Assembly: GCA_016208315.1 (NCBI GenBank)
Contig: JACQYF010000074.1
Span: 1 to 64,000, forward strand
Reading direction: 5' to 3'
DNA length: 64,000 bases
Origin: Chloroflexota bacterium
GTDB taxonomy: Bacteria; Chloroflexota; Anaerolineae; UBA4142
The position numbers and the translations under genes were made by a program. The first letter of the stretch is position 1; every line of letters starts with the position of its first letter. Below the pieces are notes generated by a model, which saw only the letters and a list, made by a program, of their open reading frames with translations, did no database searches and had not been told where the DNA came from. Below, one piece after another: positions 1 to 8,261 of the stretch.

Positions 1-684
1 CGCGCATTCGAACACCGTCGTTACGTTCTCATCCTGCCACAGCTTGGCGATGTCGGCACTCTCGATCACCATCGCCCCCAAGCCGCGCGCCATTTCCAGC
101 TTGTCCGCGAACTTGTCATGCGCCAGCACGCGCACGCCCTGAGCCACGGCCGCTTGAACCAAGAGCAATCCAGTCGCGCCGCAGCCCAGCACGGCAACCG
201 TATCGCCCAACTGCGCGCCCGACAAGAGCAGCGCGTGCAGCGAGACGGCAAGCGGCTCGATAGTTGCCGCGTCCTCATCGGAGACATTGTCGGGAATCGG
301 CCAGACAAACTCGGCGGGGGCAACGAACAGATCGGCAAAGCAGCCGGGCAAGTTGACGCCGAGACTCTTTTTATTCGGACAGATCGCGCCGCGGCCCGTG
401 CGGCAGAACGCGCACTCGCCACATGGATAATTCGGCTCGACCGTCACGCGTTGTCCGACGACTAACTTGGTGACGCGATCCCCAACGGCGACCACGCGGC
501 CGACGGCTTCGTGTCCCAGGAGCGCCGGATACGGCAAGGGACGATGGCCCGCGTAGAACGAAATATCGGATCCGCAGATACCGACGCGTGACGGTCGAAT
601 CAGAACTTGGGCCGCAGCAGCTGCGGGACTTGGCAGCTCGCCAATCTCGATCTTGCCCGGTGCGACTAAAAGTGCCACTTTCAT
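1..684 (-). CDS. Zinc-dependent alcohol/polyol dehydrogenase, 3' end outside window
   Basis: Medium-chain dehydrogenase, first 228 codons visible; the C-terminus lies beyond base 1. It begins MKVALLVAPGKIEIGELP. The catalytic zinc region reads GICGSDISFY, followed by LLGHEAVGRV, and the four structural-zinc cysteines are present (CGECAFC then C after RTGRGAI). The Rossmann glycine motif VLGCGATGLLLV is also visible. The family oxidises secondary alcohols or polyols with NAD(P). The start ATG overlaps the stop of the upstream cupin gene by four bases (ATGA), so the two are translationally coupled and belong to the catabolic operon that starts at the IclR gene. The substrate is unknown; a sugar or polyol is likely from context. 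Confidence 0.9.
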   Translation of the reverse strand, partial: MKVALLVAPGKIEIGELPSPAAAAAQVLIRPSRVGICGSDISFYAGHRPLPYPALLGHEAVGRVVAVGDRVTKLVVGQRVTVEPNYPCGECAFCRTGRGAICPNKKSLGVNLPGCFADLFVAPAEFVWPIPDNVSDEDAATIEPLAVSLHALLLSGAQLGDTVAVLGCGATGLLLVQAAVAQGVRVLAHDKFADKLEMARGLGAMVIESADIAKLWQDENVTTVFECA

Positions 685-1061
685 TTCTTGGGCAGCTCTC
701 CGGGCGGCGTGTACATCCAGATCAACCACAACGGTTCATTGCCATTGTTCACGTGCTGATGAAACTGGCCTTCGGGAATGAACACCCAATCGCCGGCGTC
801 GAATGGGATGCGGCGACCGTCTTCGGTCACCACCTCGCCAGTGCCGCGCACCATAATGTCCACTTCTTCCGAGCCGGGGTGATTGTGCCGCGAGGACGAT
901 TCGCCCGGCTCAAAGATCGTCAGTCCCGCTACGATATGTTCCGACCCAACCAACTCTTTGTCAACGAGCCGAAATACTTTGCGGCGAAAGCCCGGATCGT
1001 CGAGACCGATCCAGAGTTCCTTGCCATCTTTAAAAGGACGTAGTACCTTGCACTCTGCCAC
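681..1061 (-). CDS. Small cupin-domain protein
   Basis: A 126-residue single-domain cupin. Metal-ligand pattern of cupin motif 1 is visible as SSRHNHPGSEEVDIM, and motif 2 as FIPEGQFHQHVNN. I place the start at GTG 1061 because AGGAG at 1067-1071 lies five bases upstream; the open frame continues upstream to 1229 but that part only reads through the repeat at 1076-1250. Small cupins of this kind act as isomerases, lyases or dioxygenases on sugars and organic acids, or as accessory proteins. It sits between livF and a zinc dehydrogenase in the same operon, so a role in handling the imported substrate is inferred. Confidence 0.85.
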   Translation of the reverse strand: MAECKVLRPFKDGKELWIGLDDPGFRRKVFRLVDKELVGSEHIVAGLTIFEPGESSSRHNHPGSEEVDIMVRGTGEVVTEDGRRIPFDAGDWVFIPEGQFHQHVNNGNEPLWLIWMYTPPGELPKK

Positions 1062-1075
1062 GATGACTCCTGTAA

Positions 1076-1252
1076 TTGGAGATTGGAGATTGGAAGTTGG
1101 AAGTTGGACGGAGTTCGTCATTGCGAGGAACGCTCTTTGCGACGAAGCAATCTTCCCTGATGTAATGATCGTCCGATTCGATGAGGAAGATTGCTTCGCA
1201 AAAAAAACGCTCGCAATGACAATCTCCAATCTCTAATCTCTAATCTCTTGAT
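1076..1252. repeat. Nested inverted repeats (GATTGGAGA family around a CATTGCGAG element)
   Basis: Outer arms are tandem GATTGGAGA-like units at 1076-1105 and their complement at 1220-1250. Nested inside is a second inverted repeat: GTCATTGCGAG at 1117-1127 pairs with CTCGCAATGAC at 1210-1220, and GAAGCAATCTTCC near 1144-1156 pairs with GGAAGATTGCTTC at 1185-1197. It separates livF from the cupin gene. Confidence 0.85.
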
Positions 1253-1960
1253 CTAGCCAGCCCCCAGGTAGGCGCGTTGGACGATCGAGTTTGCGCGCAA
1301 CGATTCGGCGCTGTCGGCGAAACGGATCCGGCCCGTTTCCATCACAATACCGTGATGGGCGATCTTGAGCGCGCCGCGCGCATTCTGCTCGCTGAGTAGA
1401 ATCGTCATCCCCTGCCGGTTGAGTTCGGCGATGATCTCAAAGACGCGTTTCACTAACAGTGGAGCCAACCCCAAAGATGGCTCATCCATCACCAGCAACT
1501 TGGGCTTTGTCATCAGCGCGCGGGCAATCGCCAGCATCTGCTGTTCGCCGCCGCTCAACGAGCCAGCCAGTTGCTTGCTGCGCCCCTTTAGCGCCGGAAA
1601 CGTCTCGTACATGCCGGCTTTATCCTGGGCCACCGCGGCTTGGTCGGAGCGATGATACGCGCCCATGTCGAGGTTCTCGTCCACGGTCAACACCGGGAAA
1701 ACGCGGCGACCCTCCGGCACGTATCCCACACCGAGCGCGACAACTTTATCCGCGCTCAACTTGTGGATCGGCGCGCCGTCAAACGTGATGCTGCCTTCGC
1801 GCGGATGCAGCAAACCACAGATCGTTTTGATCGTCGTGGACTTGCCGGCGCCGTTCGCGCCGATTAACGCCGTGATCTCGCCCTGGCGCACTTGAAAGGA
1901 GATGCCTTTGACGGCATGAATGTGCCCGTAGTACGTGTTCAGGTTTTCGACGGCGATCAC
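1253..1960 (-). CDS. livF: Branched-chain amino acid-type ABC transporter ATPase LivF
   Basis: ATP-binding subunit, 235 residues, of a hydrophobic-amino-acid-uptake type ABC importer, acting at the cytoplasmic face of the membrane. Walker A is GANGAGKST, the signature LSGGEQQ, and Walker B LLVMDEPSLGL; the opening NLNTYYGHIHAVKG is typical of LivF. The start is GTG and overlaps the livG stop by four bases (GTGA), with GGAGGAAGAA just upstream. It forms one transporter with livG, livM, livH and the binding protein at 4690-5883. The surrounding dehydrogenases suggest that the solute may not be an amino acid, since LIV-type systems also take up amides, aromatic acids and other compounds. Confidence 0.95.
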   Translation of the reverse strand: MIAVENLNTYYGHIHAVKGISFQVRQGEITALIGANGAGKSTTIKTICGLLHPREGSITFDGAPIHKLSADKVVALGVGYVPEGRRVFPVLTVDENLDMGAYHRSDQAAVAQDKAGMYETFPALKGRSKQLAGSLSGGEQQMLAIARALMTKPKLLVMDEPSLGLAPLLVKRVFEIIAELNRQGMTILLSEQNARGALKIAHHGIVMETGRIRFADSAESLRANSIVQRAYLGAG

Positions 1961-2721
1961 AGTTCTTCCTCCTTGCCCAAGTACGCTTCGATCACCACCG
2001 GGTCACGGCTGACGGTCGCGTAGGCCCCCTCGGCAATTTTCTTGCCATAGTCCAGAACCGAGATCACGTCACAGACGCCCTTGACGAGTTTCATATCGTG
2101 CTCGACGAGAAAGATCGTCACGCCCGAATCGCGAATCTTGAGCAACGTCTCGCGCAGCACGTCGGTTTCCGTTTCGTTCAGCCCAGCCGCCGGTTCGTCG
2201 AGCAGGACAACCTTCGGATCGGTCGCGAGGGCGCGCGCCATTTCAACGCGACGTTGATTTCCATAGGGCAGACTGGTCGCACGCTCACGCGCGTGATCGG
2301 CGATCTCGAACAGATCCAAAAGCGCCATGGCCTTGTCCGTCAGCGCTTTTTCTTCGCGTTGCACGCCGACGGGATCGAGAATTTGCTGCCAGAGGGTGGT
2401 CTTGGCGTGATGCCCCATGCCGACGAGCACATTGTCGAGCACGGTCATGGTCTTGAACAAGCGCAGGTTTTGAAAGGTGCGCGCAAAACCCAGCATGGTG
2501 ATTTGGTGGGCTGGCAGACCGGAAATGTTTTTGCCTGCAAATGCGACTCGCCCAGCGGTCGGCTTGTAATAGCCCGAGACCACGTTAAAGATCGTCGTCT
2601 TGCCGGAACCGTTCGGACCGATCAGCCCGTGAATTTCGCCCGGCTTGACGGTGAGCGACACGTCGTTGACGGCGATGAGACCGCCGAATTGCATTGTCAG
2701 GTGTTCGATCTCAAGAGACAT
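1957..2721 (-). CDS. livG: Branched-chain amino acid-type ABC transporter ATPase LivG
   Basis: ATP-binding subunit of 254 residues. Walker A is GPNGSGKT, the signature is the LivG-type LPYGNQRR, and Walker B is VVLLDEPAAGL, followed by the LVEHDMKLV H-loop. I chose ATG 2721 (MSLEIEHLTM) because GGAGGAG lies just upstream (about 2725-2731) and homologues begin here; the frame stays open further upstream inside livM. The gene overlaps the end of livM by 11 bases and livF by four, so the three are translationally coupled. Confidence 0.95.
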   Translation of the reverse strand: MSLEIEHLTMQFGGLIAVNDVSLTVKPGEIHGLIGPNGSGKTTIFNVVSGYYKPTAGRVAFAGKNISGLPAHQITMLGFARTFQNLRLFKTMTVLDNVLVGMGHHAKTTLWQQILDPVGVQREEKALTDKAMALLDLFEIADHARERATSLPYGNQRRVEMARALATDPKVVLLDEPAAGLNETETDVLRETLLKIRDSGVTIFLVEHDMKLVKGVCDVISVLDYGKKIAEGAYATVSRDPVVIEAYLGKEEEL

Positions 2722-3724
2722 TCGGCTCCTCCACGCGCAACGGCTCTGCCGCCGGTTTGCGGGCCCAGGGCAAGCGAAAACCGCCGGACTCTTCCAACCG
2801 GCGTGTGAATCCAACCACGCCGCCTGGCACGAACAGCACCACGATCATGATCGCCAGCCCGAACGCAATCAGTTGCCATCTGCCAATCGCGCGCAGCCAC
2901 TCTTGCATCAGCGGCAGACTGAGCGCGCCGACGAGCGAGCCGGTCAGACTGCCCATCCCGCCGATCATCGTCATGGTCAGAACGAACAGCGCGGATTTAA
3001 ACTCGAAAATATCCGGGCTGATGTAGGTATTCATGTGCGCGTAGAGCACGCCGGCCAAGCCACAATAGACTGCGGCTATTGCATTCGCCAGAATTTGATA
3101 ATAGGCCGTGTTGACGCCCATGGCCTTGGCAGCCGTATCGTCGTCACGAATGGCGATAAACGCGCGCCCGATGCGATGAGTTACGATCTGCCGCGCGACC
3201 AGATAGCCGACGACGACCGCGGCAAGCACCAGGTAGTAAAAGCGTTCGCTGCCATCTATCGCGATGCCAAACAAATTCGGCATCTGGATGCCCGAAATAC
3301 CCAGCGGACCTTCGGTTAACCAAGCTTCGTTCACGATGATGATGTTGATCGTCTCCGCCAGACCAATCGTCACCAGCGCCAGGTAGTGAGAGCGCACCTT
3401 TAGCATCGGCAGCGCGACCAGCGCGCCGACAATACCGGCGAAGATCATCCCGATCGGCAGGTTGATCCAGATCGGCACTCCCAAGCGAGTATTCAGCAAC
3501 GCCGCGGTATAAGCCCCCACGCCCCAGAATGCGCCCAGCGCCAAGTTGATTTGTCCGCAGTATCCCATCGCCAAGTTCAGACCGATACTGATGAGAATGT
3601 AGAGACCCGCCATGTTGACGATGTGGACGACATAGCGATTCGGCGCGACCAGCGGGAACGAAATCAGAACGAGGGACGCGACCGCGATAAGAACGAGTTT
3701 GGCAATGTTCGACCGGTTCTGCAT
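2711..3724 (-). CDS. livM: Branched-chain amino acid-type ABC transporter permease LivM
   Basis: Integral membrane permease of 337 residues with about eight to ten hydrophobic segments, from LVLIAVASLVLISF near the N-terminus to LIAFGLAIMIVVLFVPGG near the C-terminus. The family-typical stretch MGYCGQINLALGAFWGVGAY and the EAA-like loop GRAFIAIRDDDTAAKAMGV, which contacts the ATPases, are present. It pairs with LivH (start nine bases after the livH stop) to form the translocation pore. The C-terminal tail is soluble and overlaps the livG start. Confidence 0.94.
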   Translation of the reverse strand: MQNRSNIAKLVLIAVASLVLISFPLVAPNRYVVHIVNMAGLYILISIGLNLAMGYCGQINLALGAFWGVGAYTAALLNTRLGVPIWINLPIGMIFAGIVGALVALPMLKVRSHYLALVTIGLAETINIIIVNEAWLTEGPLGISGIQMPNLFGIAIDGSERFYYLVLAAVVVGYLVARQIVTHRIGRAFIAIRDDDTAAKAMGVNTAYYQILANAIAAVYCGLAGVLYAHMNTYISPDIFEFKSALFVLTMTMIGGMGSLTGSLVGALSLPLMQEWLRAIGRWQLIAFGLAIMIVVLFVPGGVVGFTRRLEESGGFRLPWARKPAAEPLRVEEPNVS

Positions 3725-3733
3725 TGAACCTCC

Positions 3734-4627
3734 TTAAACCTTGTCCACCGTGACTTCGCCCACGATTCCGCCGGGCTTGAACATCAATACGATGATCATG
3801 ACGACAAACGCAATGCCCTTGGTGTACGCAGAGGAGATAAACCCAGCCGAGATCGCTTCGAGGAGGCCAAACACCAATCCGCCGACGATTGCGCCCGGAA
3901 TGCTGCCGGCCCCACCCAGAATGAACGCCGCGAACCCTTTCAACCCGACGGGCCCGCTCATCGCCGGATTTACGTAGACGATTGGCGCCGCGAGAATGCC
4001 CGCCGCCGCAGCCAGTCCGCCTCCAATCGCGAACACCCACGCGTTCGTGGTATTGACGGGAATTCCCATCGCGCTCGCCGTTTCGCGATCGGCTGCCGCC
4101 GCGCGCATCGCTTTGCCGATTTTTGCCTTGCTCAAAAACACATTCAGTCCGATCATCAGCACGGCGGACACGGAAATGAGCAATAGCATCTGTGGGAGCA
4201 AAGCCACGCCGCCGATGACGATCGGCTCGTTGGGCAGCGGTGACTTGACGGCAAATCCTTCCGCGCCCCAAATGATGACCGCCAGGTTGTCGAGAACATA
4301 GCCCAACCCGATTGTGCCGAGCAGCATCAACATCAAGTCAAGATGCGCCAGGGGGCGGAAGATGCGCTCGAGGATGAGACCGAGTCCGGCGGTAAGCAGG
4401 ATGCCGATGACGAATGCAATGGGATATGGCACCTGCAAGCCCATCACCATACCGCGGTACCAAATGATCCCAAAGTAGGTGCCGATCATGTAAATGCTGC
4501 CGTGCGCAAAGTTCACCAAGCCCATCGAGCGATAGATCATCGCATAGCCGAGCGCGACGAGCGCGTACAGACTACCGATGCCGATGCCGCCGACGAGGGT
4601 TTGCAGGAAAATGCTGACAATATTCAT
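3734..4627 (-). CDS. livH: Branched-chain amino acid-type ABC transporter permease LivH
   Basis: Membrane permease of 297 residues. It carries the LivH hallmark GYAMIYRSMGLVNFAHGSIY and the ATPase-contact loop GKAMRAAAADRETASAMGI, with about eight hydrophobic segments. It is the second half of the pore formed with LivM. The gene follows the binding-protein gene by 62 bases that contain a strong hairpin (4644-4675), which may lower expression of the membrane genes relative to the binding protein. Confidence 0.94.
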   Translation of the reverse strand: MNIVSIFLQTLVGGIGIGSLYALVALGYAMIYRSMGLVNFAHGSIYMIGTYFGIIWYRGMVMGLQVPYPIAFVIGILLTAGLGLILERIFRPLAHLDLMLMLLGTIGLGYVLDNLAVIIWGAEGFAVKSPLPNEPIVIGGVALLPQMLLLISVSAVLMIGLNVFLSKAKIGKAMRAAAADRETASAMGIPVNTTNAWVFAIGGGLAAAAGILAAPIVYVNPAMSGPVGLKGFAAFILGGAGSIPGAIVGGLVFGLLEAISAGFISSAYTKGIAFVVMIIVLMFKPGGIVGEVTVDKV

Positions 4628-4643
4628 TGATTTCCCTTCCCTG

Positions 4644-4675
4644 AACCCGAAGGGTCTCCCCAGACCCTTCGGGTT
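4644..4675. terminator. Strong intergenic hairpin between livK and livH
   Basis: Perfect 14-base arms AACCCGAAGGGTCT (4644-4657) and AGACCCTTCGGGTT (4662-4675) with a four-base loop. The T-run follows on the plus strand only, so on the coding strand it is better seen as an attenuating or RNA-stabilising hairpin than as a full terminator. The same ACCCGAAGGGT core recurs at 23283-23316, 47023-47077 and 57717-57731. Confidence 0.7.
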
Positions 4676-4689
4676 TTCAGGCGTAGAAC

Positions 4690-5883
4690 CTAGTTCCCGG
4701 TGTACACCGTCAACTTGCCGCCTTTGATAATGCCGACGAGGGTGCCCGTGATGGTTTCGCCTTTTGTGGTCACGTTGAACGTGCCCTGCAAACCCTTCAC
4801 GCCGGAGAGTTTGTGCAACTCCGCCGCGACATTTTCAGAGGTCAATGGGTTGGCTTTTTCCATCGCGAGCAAGAGCAATTGCGTCCCGTCGTACGTGTTT
4901 GCGCCGTGGAATTCGGGATCTTCATTCCAGCGCGCTTTGTAAGCGGTTACAAACTTGCGTGAGATCTCATTGGTATCGTCTGGGAGCCAGGGAGTCGTAA
5001 AGATCGTGCCTTCGGCCAGATCGGCTCCAGCCGTTTCGATGTACTTGGGTGTGCCCACCGCCGCGCCGCCGGCGAACTGTCCCTTAAAACCCAACTGCCG
5101 CGCTTGCTTGGCGATCAAACCCGACGCGACTTCAGATGACGCGAGTAAAATGACTTCGGGTTGGGTCTGCAGAATCTTGGTCAATTGTCCGGTGAAATCC
5201 TTGTCGTCAATGCCAAACGCCTCGCGCGTGAGGGCTGACAGGTTGTTGCGTTTGAGCGCGGCGTCTTGATAATCCCCTTCGCCCTTGCCGTAGGCCGAGG
5301 TGTCGGCGATGATGGCAAATTTCTTCATCCCCTTCTTCACAAGGAAATCCACGAGGGTATCCTCGAAAGAAGGACCGGCGGGAGTAGCTCGGAAGATGTA
5401 CGCGCTGCCCTTGTTGGTAATGTCTACATTCGTGCCATTGGTAAATTGGGGAATCTTGTACTGCGCGAAAATCGGAATGTCGGCGAGCGCGGAACTGCTG
5501 TTAGAGGTTGCCCACGTCGCGATGACTTTGTCGTCCGTCGCGACTTTTTGCGCTAGCCCCACCGACTTGGTCGGGTCGGCTTCGTCGTCGTAGGCGACGA
5601 TCTGAATCTGGCGGCCCTGGATGCCGCCCGTCTTATTCTTTTCCTCAACGGCAAGCGTAACCCCTTTCTTCATCCAATCGCCCAGGACGGCATTGGTGCC
5701 GCTCATGGCGGCGATGATGCCGATTTTGATTGGCTCAGCACTGGCTTTAGGCGCGGCGGTCGGCTGAGCGGGCGCGGCGGTCGCCTGCGGGGCAGCAGTT
5801 GGTTGCGGGGCAGCGGTTGGGGATGCGCACGCTGCAAGCAACACACCCAATACGATGAGAACGAGCATGATTGTGCGCTTCAT
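4690..5883 (-). CDS. livK: ABC transporter substrate-binding lipoprotein, LivK family
   Basis: Extracellular solute receptor, 397 residues. It has a lipoprotein signal with lipobox LLAAC (Cys19), then an Ala/Pro/Thr linker of about 30 residues that would tether the domain outside the membrane, then a periplasmic-binding-protein type I fold starting IKIGIIAAMSGTNAVLG. Conserved pieces such as IVAYDDEADPTKSV and the KFAIIADTSAYGKG hinge region are visible. AAGGAG precedes the ATG. A full-length anti-SD-like AAGGAGGTGA lies about 80 bases further upstream (5962-5971). The ligand cannot be read from sequence. Confidence 0.93.
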   Translation of the reverse strand: MKRTIMLVLIVLGVLLAACASPTAAPQPTAAPQATAAPAQPTAAPKASAEPIKIGIIAAMSGTNAVLGDWMKKGVTLAVEEKNKTGGIQGRQIQIVAYDDEADPTKSVGLAQKVATDDKVIATWATSNSSSALADIPIFAQYKIPQFTNGTNVDITNKGSAYIFRATPAGPSFEDTLVDFLVKKGMKKFAIIADTSAYGKGEGDYQDAALKRNNLSALTREAFGIDDKDFTGQLTKILQTQPEVILLASSEVASGLIAKQARQLGFKGQFAGGAAVGTPKYIETAGADLAEGTIFTTPWLPDDTNEISRKFVTAYKARWNEDPEFHGANTYDGTQLLLLAMEKANPLTSENVAAELHKLSGVKGLQGTFNVTTKGETITGTLVGIIKGGKLTVYTGN

Positions 5884-5980
5884 TGCGAAACTCCTCCTTT
5901 TAGATGAGTGGTGCGTTTTTATTCGTCGTCCGGTTCAGATTTGGTGTGATCTTTTGCGCGTTCACCTCCTTCCTAAAGTT

Positions 5981-7066
5981 CTAGTGCTTCAGCGTAATTG
6001 GCATATGGGTATCATTCGATTGGATGATCGCAAGCAGCGCTTCCAGCGTCCGCCGAGCGTCGCGCGCGGTCGTACGTGGCGGTTCTTTGTTTTCGATGAC
6101 GCGACAAAAGTGACTCATCTCCAAACGCAATGGGTGCGCTGGCTTGACGCCTAGCCGATCCATATGCGTTGGGTGTTGCCAGCCCTCTTTCGCCGGATCG
6201 GGATAAAAGACGTGGCGCATCTGTGGAAGTGTGAGCGCGCCCTTGGTACCGAAAAAGTAATAACAGTCAGCCGGGGTATAGTAAAAGAACGGATTCTCCC
6301 AGGGCGCGGTCGTTGATTCGTACGCCCAGATCGCGGGCGCGCAATCGGAGACAAAGATCGTCGCCAGCGCATCGCCTTGCAAGCGGAGCGAGATACTCAC
6401 GGTGTCTTCCACTTCCAAGCCGCGCGTGCGGTTGCTCGTCTCCGCATAAATGCGCGTGACCTCACGCCCGGTCATATACCGCAGGTCGTCAATATTGTGA
6501 ATCGTGTTGATCAGGAGTGGTCCGCCGCCTGTTGCTTTTCGCGTCCGCCACTCGGCTTTGTAATAGTCTTTCGGCTTGAGCAGCGCCCAAAGAACCGACG
6601 CGCCGATCAGGTCGCCTAGTTCACCATTGGCAAATGCCTCGCGGACGCGCACACAGAATGGGGAAAAGCGGCGGTGATGACCGACAAGCACGGGGATTCC
6701 CGTCCGGTCGCCTTCGGCAATGATTTCGTCAGCATCTTCCAATGTGCCCGCGACGGGCTTTTCGACCAATACCGGCAACCCCCGTTGCAGACATTCGACC
6801 GTGACCGGCGCGTGCAGATGATTGGGCAATGCCACCACGACGCCGTCGAGTTTCTCTATGTCGAACATCCGACGATAGTCGGTATAGAACGTGGCGCCCA
6901 TTCCCTCGATGGGCGCGCGGAATTCGTCGTGCATATCGCAAGCGGCAACAAGTTTCGCTTCCGGCACAATCGTCGCGCTCTGCGCATGATTCATGCCAAA
7001 CGAAGTGCCGATGACGCCGATTCGTTTCTTTTCTACATTCGTATCGCCGAATTCGACCCATTCCAT
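5981..7066 (-). CDS. Gfo/Idh/MocA-family NAD(P)-dependent oxidoreductase
   Basis: Predicted sugar or inositol-type dehydrogenase, 361 residues. The N-terminal Rossmann motif is RIGVIGTSFGMNHA, the catalytic lysine motif is VLVEKPVAG (near residue 95), and the C-terminal domain carries GGGPLLINTIHNIDDLRY. The family oxidises cyclic polyols or sugars at a single hydroxyl. I place the start at ATG 7066, five bases after the stop of the upstream dehydrogenase; longer in-frame extension has no support. Its neighbours, an inosose-dehydrogenase-like enzyme and a ThDP enzyme, make successive oxidations of one polyol substrate plausible; this is inference. Confidence 0.88.
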   Translation of the reverse strand: MEWVEFGDTNVEKKRIGVIGTSFGMNHAQSATIVPEAKLVAACDMHDEFRAPIEGMGATFYTDYRRMFDIEKLDGVVVALPNHLHAPVTVECLQRGLPVLVEKPVAGTLEDADEIIAEGDRTGIPVLVGHHRRFSPFCVRVREAFANGELGDLIGASVLWALLKPKDYYKAEWRTRKATGGGPLLINTIHNIDDLRYMTGREVTRIYAETSNRTRGLEVEDTVSISLRLQGDALATIFVSDCAPAIWAYESTTAPWENPFFYYTPADCYYFFGTKGALTLPQMRHVFYPDPAKEGWQHPTHMDRLGVKPAHPLRLEMSHFCRVIENKEPPRTTARDARRTLEALLAIIQSNDTHMPITLKH

Positions 7067-7070
7067 ATCG

Positions 7071-8240
7071 TTACATCTTGACCATGACTTTGCCGCCTTC
7101 GCGGTTGGACAAACTGGTGATGGCGTCGGCACCACGATCCAACGCATAGCGCGCGGTAATCATCTTTCGCAAATCAAAGCGACCGCTTGCCATCAATTTG
7201 ATAATATTGCCAAACGTTCCATAGCCGGTGTGCCCGAGACTGCCAAACGACTGGCTGCCGGTGTCTTGATAGATCGAAAGCGCGCTCGGCGTCGCACCGG
7301 CGCGCCGACCCAGGTTGACCACTTTGGAGTTGACGGCCAACGACTGCTCTATCTCGGGGAGAATGATCGTGGGCAAACCGGTACACTCGACGTGCATATC
7401 TGCGCCGGAACCCTCCGTGAGATCCATGACCACTTGATGAGGACTGTTCCCTTGCTTCGCCAGTTCTTCGGGATTGCGCACGACATCCGCGCCCAGTTCG
7501 CGCGCTAGGGCTTGGCGCGCTGGCGCGATCTCAAAGGCAATGATTTGACTCGCGCCAGCCAAGCGAGCCAGCGCAATGGACGCTAGACCGATCGGTCCAG
7601 CGCCGTAGACGACGACCGTCGCGCCCGGCATAAAGCCGCCCGCGCGGGAAAATATACCATTGTACGCAATGCCAGTTGGTTCGATGACGGCGGCGGCTTC
7701 GTACGCGGCGTCTTCGCTTCCCAGCACATCTCTGAGTTGATTGACGTTCCAGACGTAGCGTTCATTTACAGCCACATATTCGGCAAAGGCGCCGTTCGTC
7801 ACGAACCCGAGCCGCCCCATGTTGCGACAATGATTGTACAGTCCCTTGCGACAGATCGCGCACTTGCCGCACCAGTGAAGTTGCTCCGCGGTGACCAGGT
7901 CGCCGACCTTGAAATCGGTAACTTGACTGCCTACTGCCGCAACCTTGCCGGCGAACTCGTGCCCGATGATCACGGGACGCCGAGTCCAACTTGGATAGAT
8001 TTGATAGCCATCTTCATCCATTTCGGCAAGATGCAAATCGGAACCGCACACACCGCACGCGTGAATCTGGATCAAGACATCTTCCAGCCCCACTTCGGGA
8101 TCCGGCGCCTCCCTGACCTCGAGGCGGGTATGCCGCCAAACGTTGCTCCCTCGGCGCGCAATATGGGTTTTCTTTTCCACCTCGCTTACGGGATAGTCAG
8201 GACGTGGGTCGAACTCTCCATCCAAGACCAATGCCTTCAT
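7071..8240 (-). CDS. Zinc-dependent dehydrogenase resembling scyllo-inosose 3-dehydrogenase
   Basis: Medium-chain dehydrogenase, 389 residues. Catalytic zinc motifs are HACGVCGSDLHLAE and IIGHEFAGKV; structural-zinc cysteines are in WCGKCAICRKGLYNHC; the cofactor motif is VVYGAGPIGLASIALA. The N-terminal extension (DGEFDPRPDYPVSEVEKK, then a segment containing GSNVWR) and the C-terminal GSLGHTGYGTF resemble, from memory, the Thermotoga inositol enzyme IolM, which oxidises scyllo-inosose to a diketo-inositol. Ordinary alcohol dehydrogenases lack that extension. It follows the ThDP enzyme by 21 bases and precedes the Gfo/Idh gene by four. The substrate assignment is tentative. Confidence 0.85.
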   Translation of the reverse strand: MKALVLDGEFDPRPDYPVSEVEKKTHIARRGSNVWRHTRLEVREAPDPEVGLEDVLIQIHACGVCGSDLHLAEMDEDGYQIYPSWTRRPVIIGHEFAGKVAAVGSQVTDFKVGDLVTAEQLHWCGKCAICRKGLYNHCRNMGRLGFVTNGAFAEYVAVNERYVWNVNQLRDVLGSEDAAYEAAAVIEPTGIAYNGIFSRAGGFMPGATVVVYGAGPIGLASIALARLAGASQIIAFEIAPARQALARELGADVVRNPEELAKQGNSPHQVVMDLTEGSGADMHVECTGLPTIILPEIEQSLAVNSKVVNLGRRAGATPSALSIYQDTGSQSFGSLGHTGYGTFGNIIKLMASGRFDLRKMITARYALDRGADAITSLSNREGGKVMVKM

Positions 8241-8261
8241 TCCATTATCCCTGGTTGACTC

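Noticed and set aside
1062-1229. N-terminal extension of the cupin gene by 56 codons
   Set aside because: The extension is encoded by nested repeat DNA, while a GTG with a proper AGGAG lies at the conserved start of the domain.
3144-4271. Open frame across livM and livH in another minus-strand frame
   Set aside because: It overlaps two well-supported permeases and gives a low-complexity Arg/Gly-rich protein without domains.
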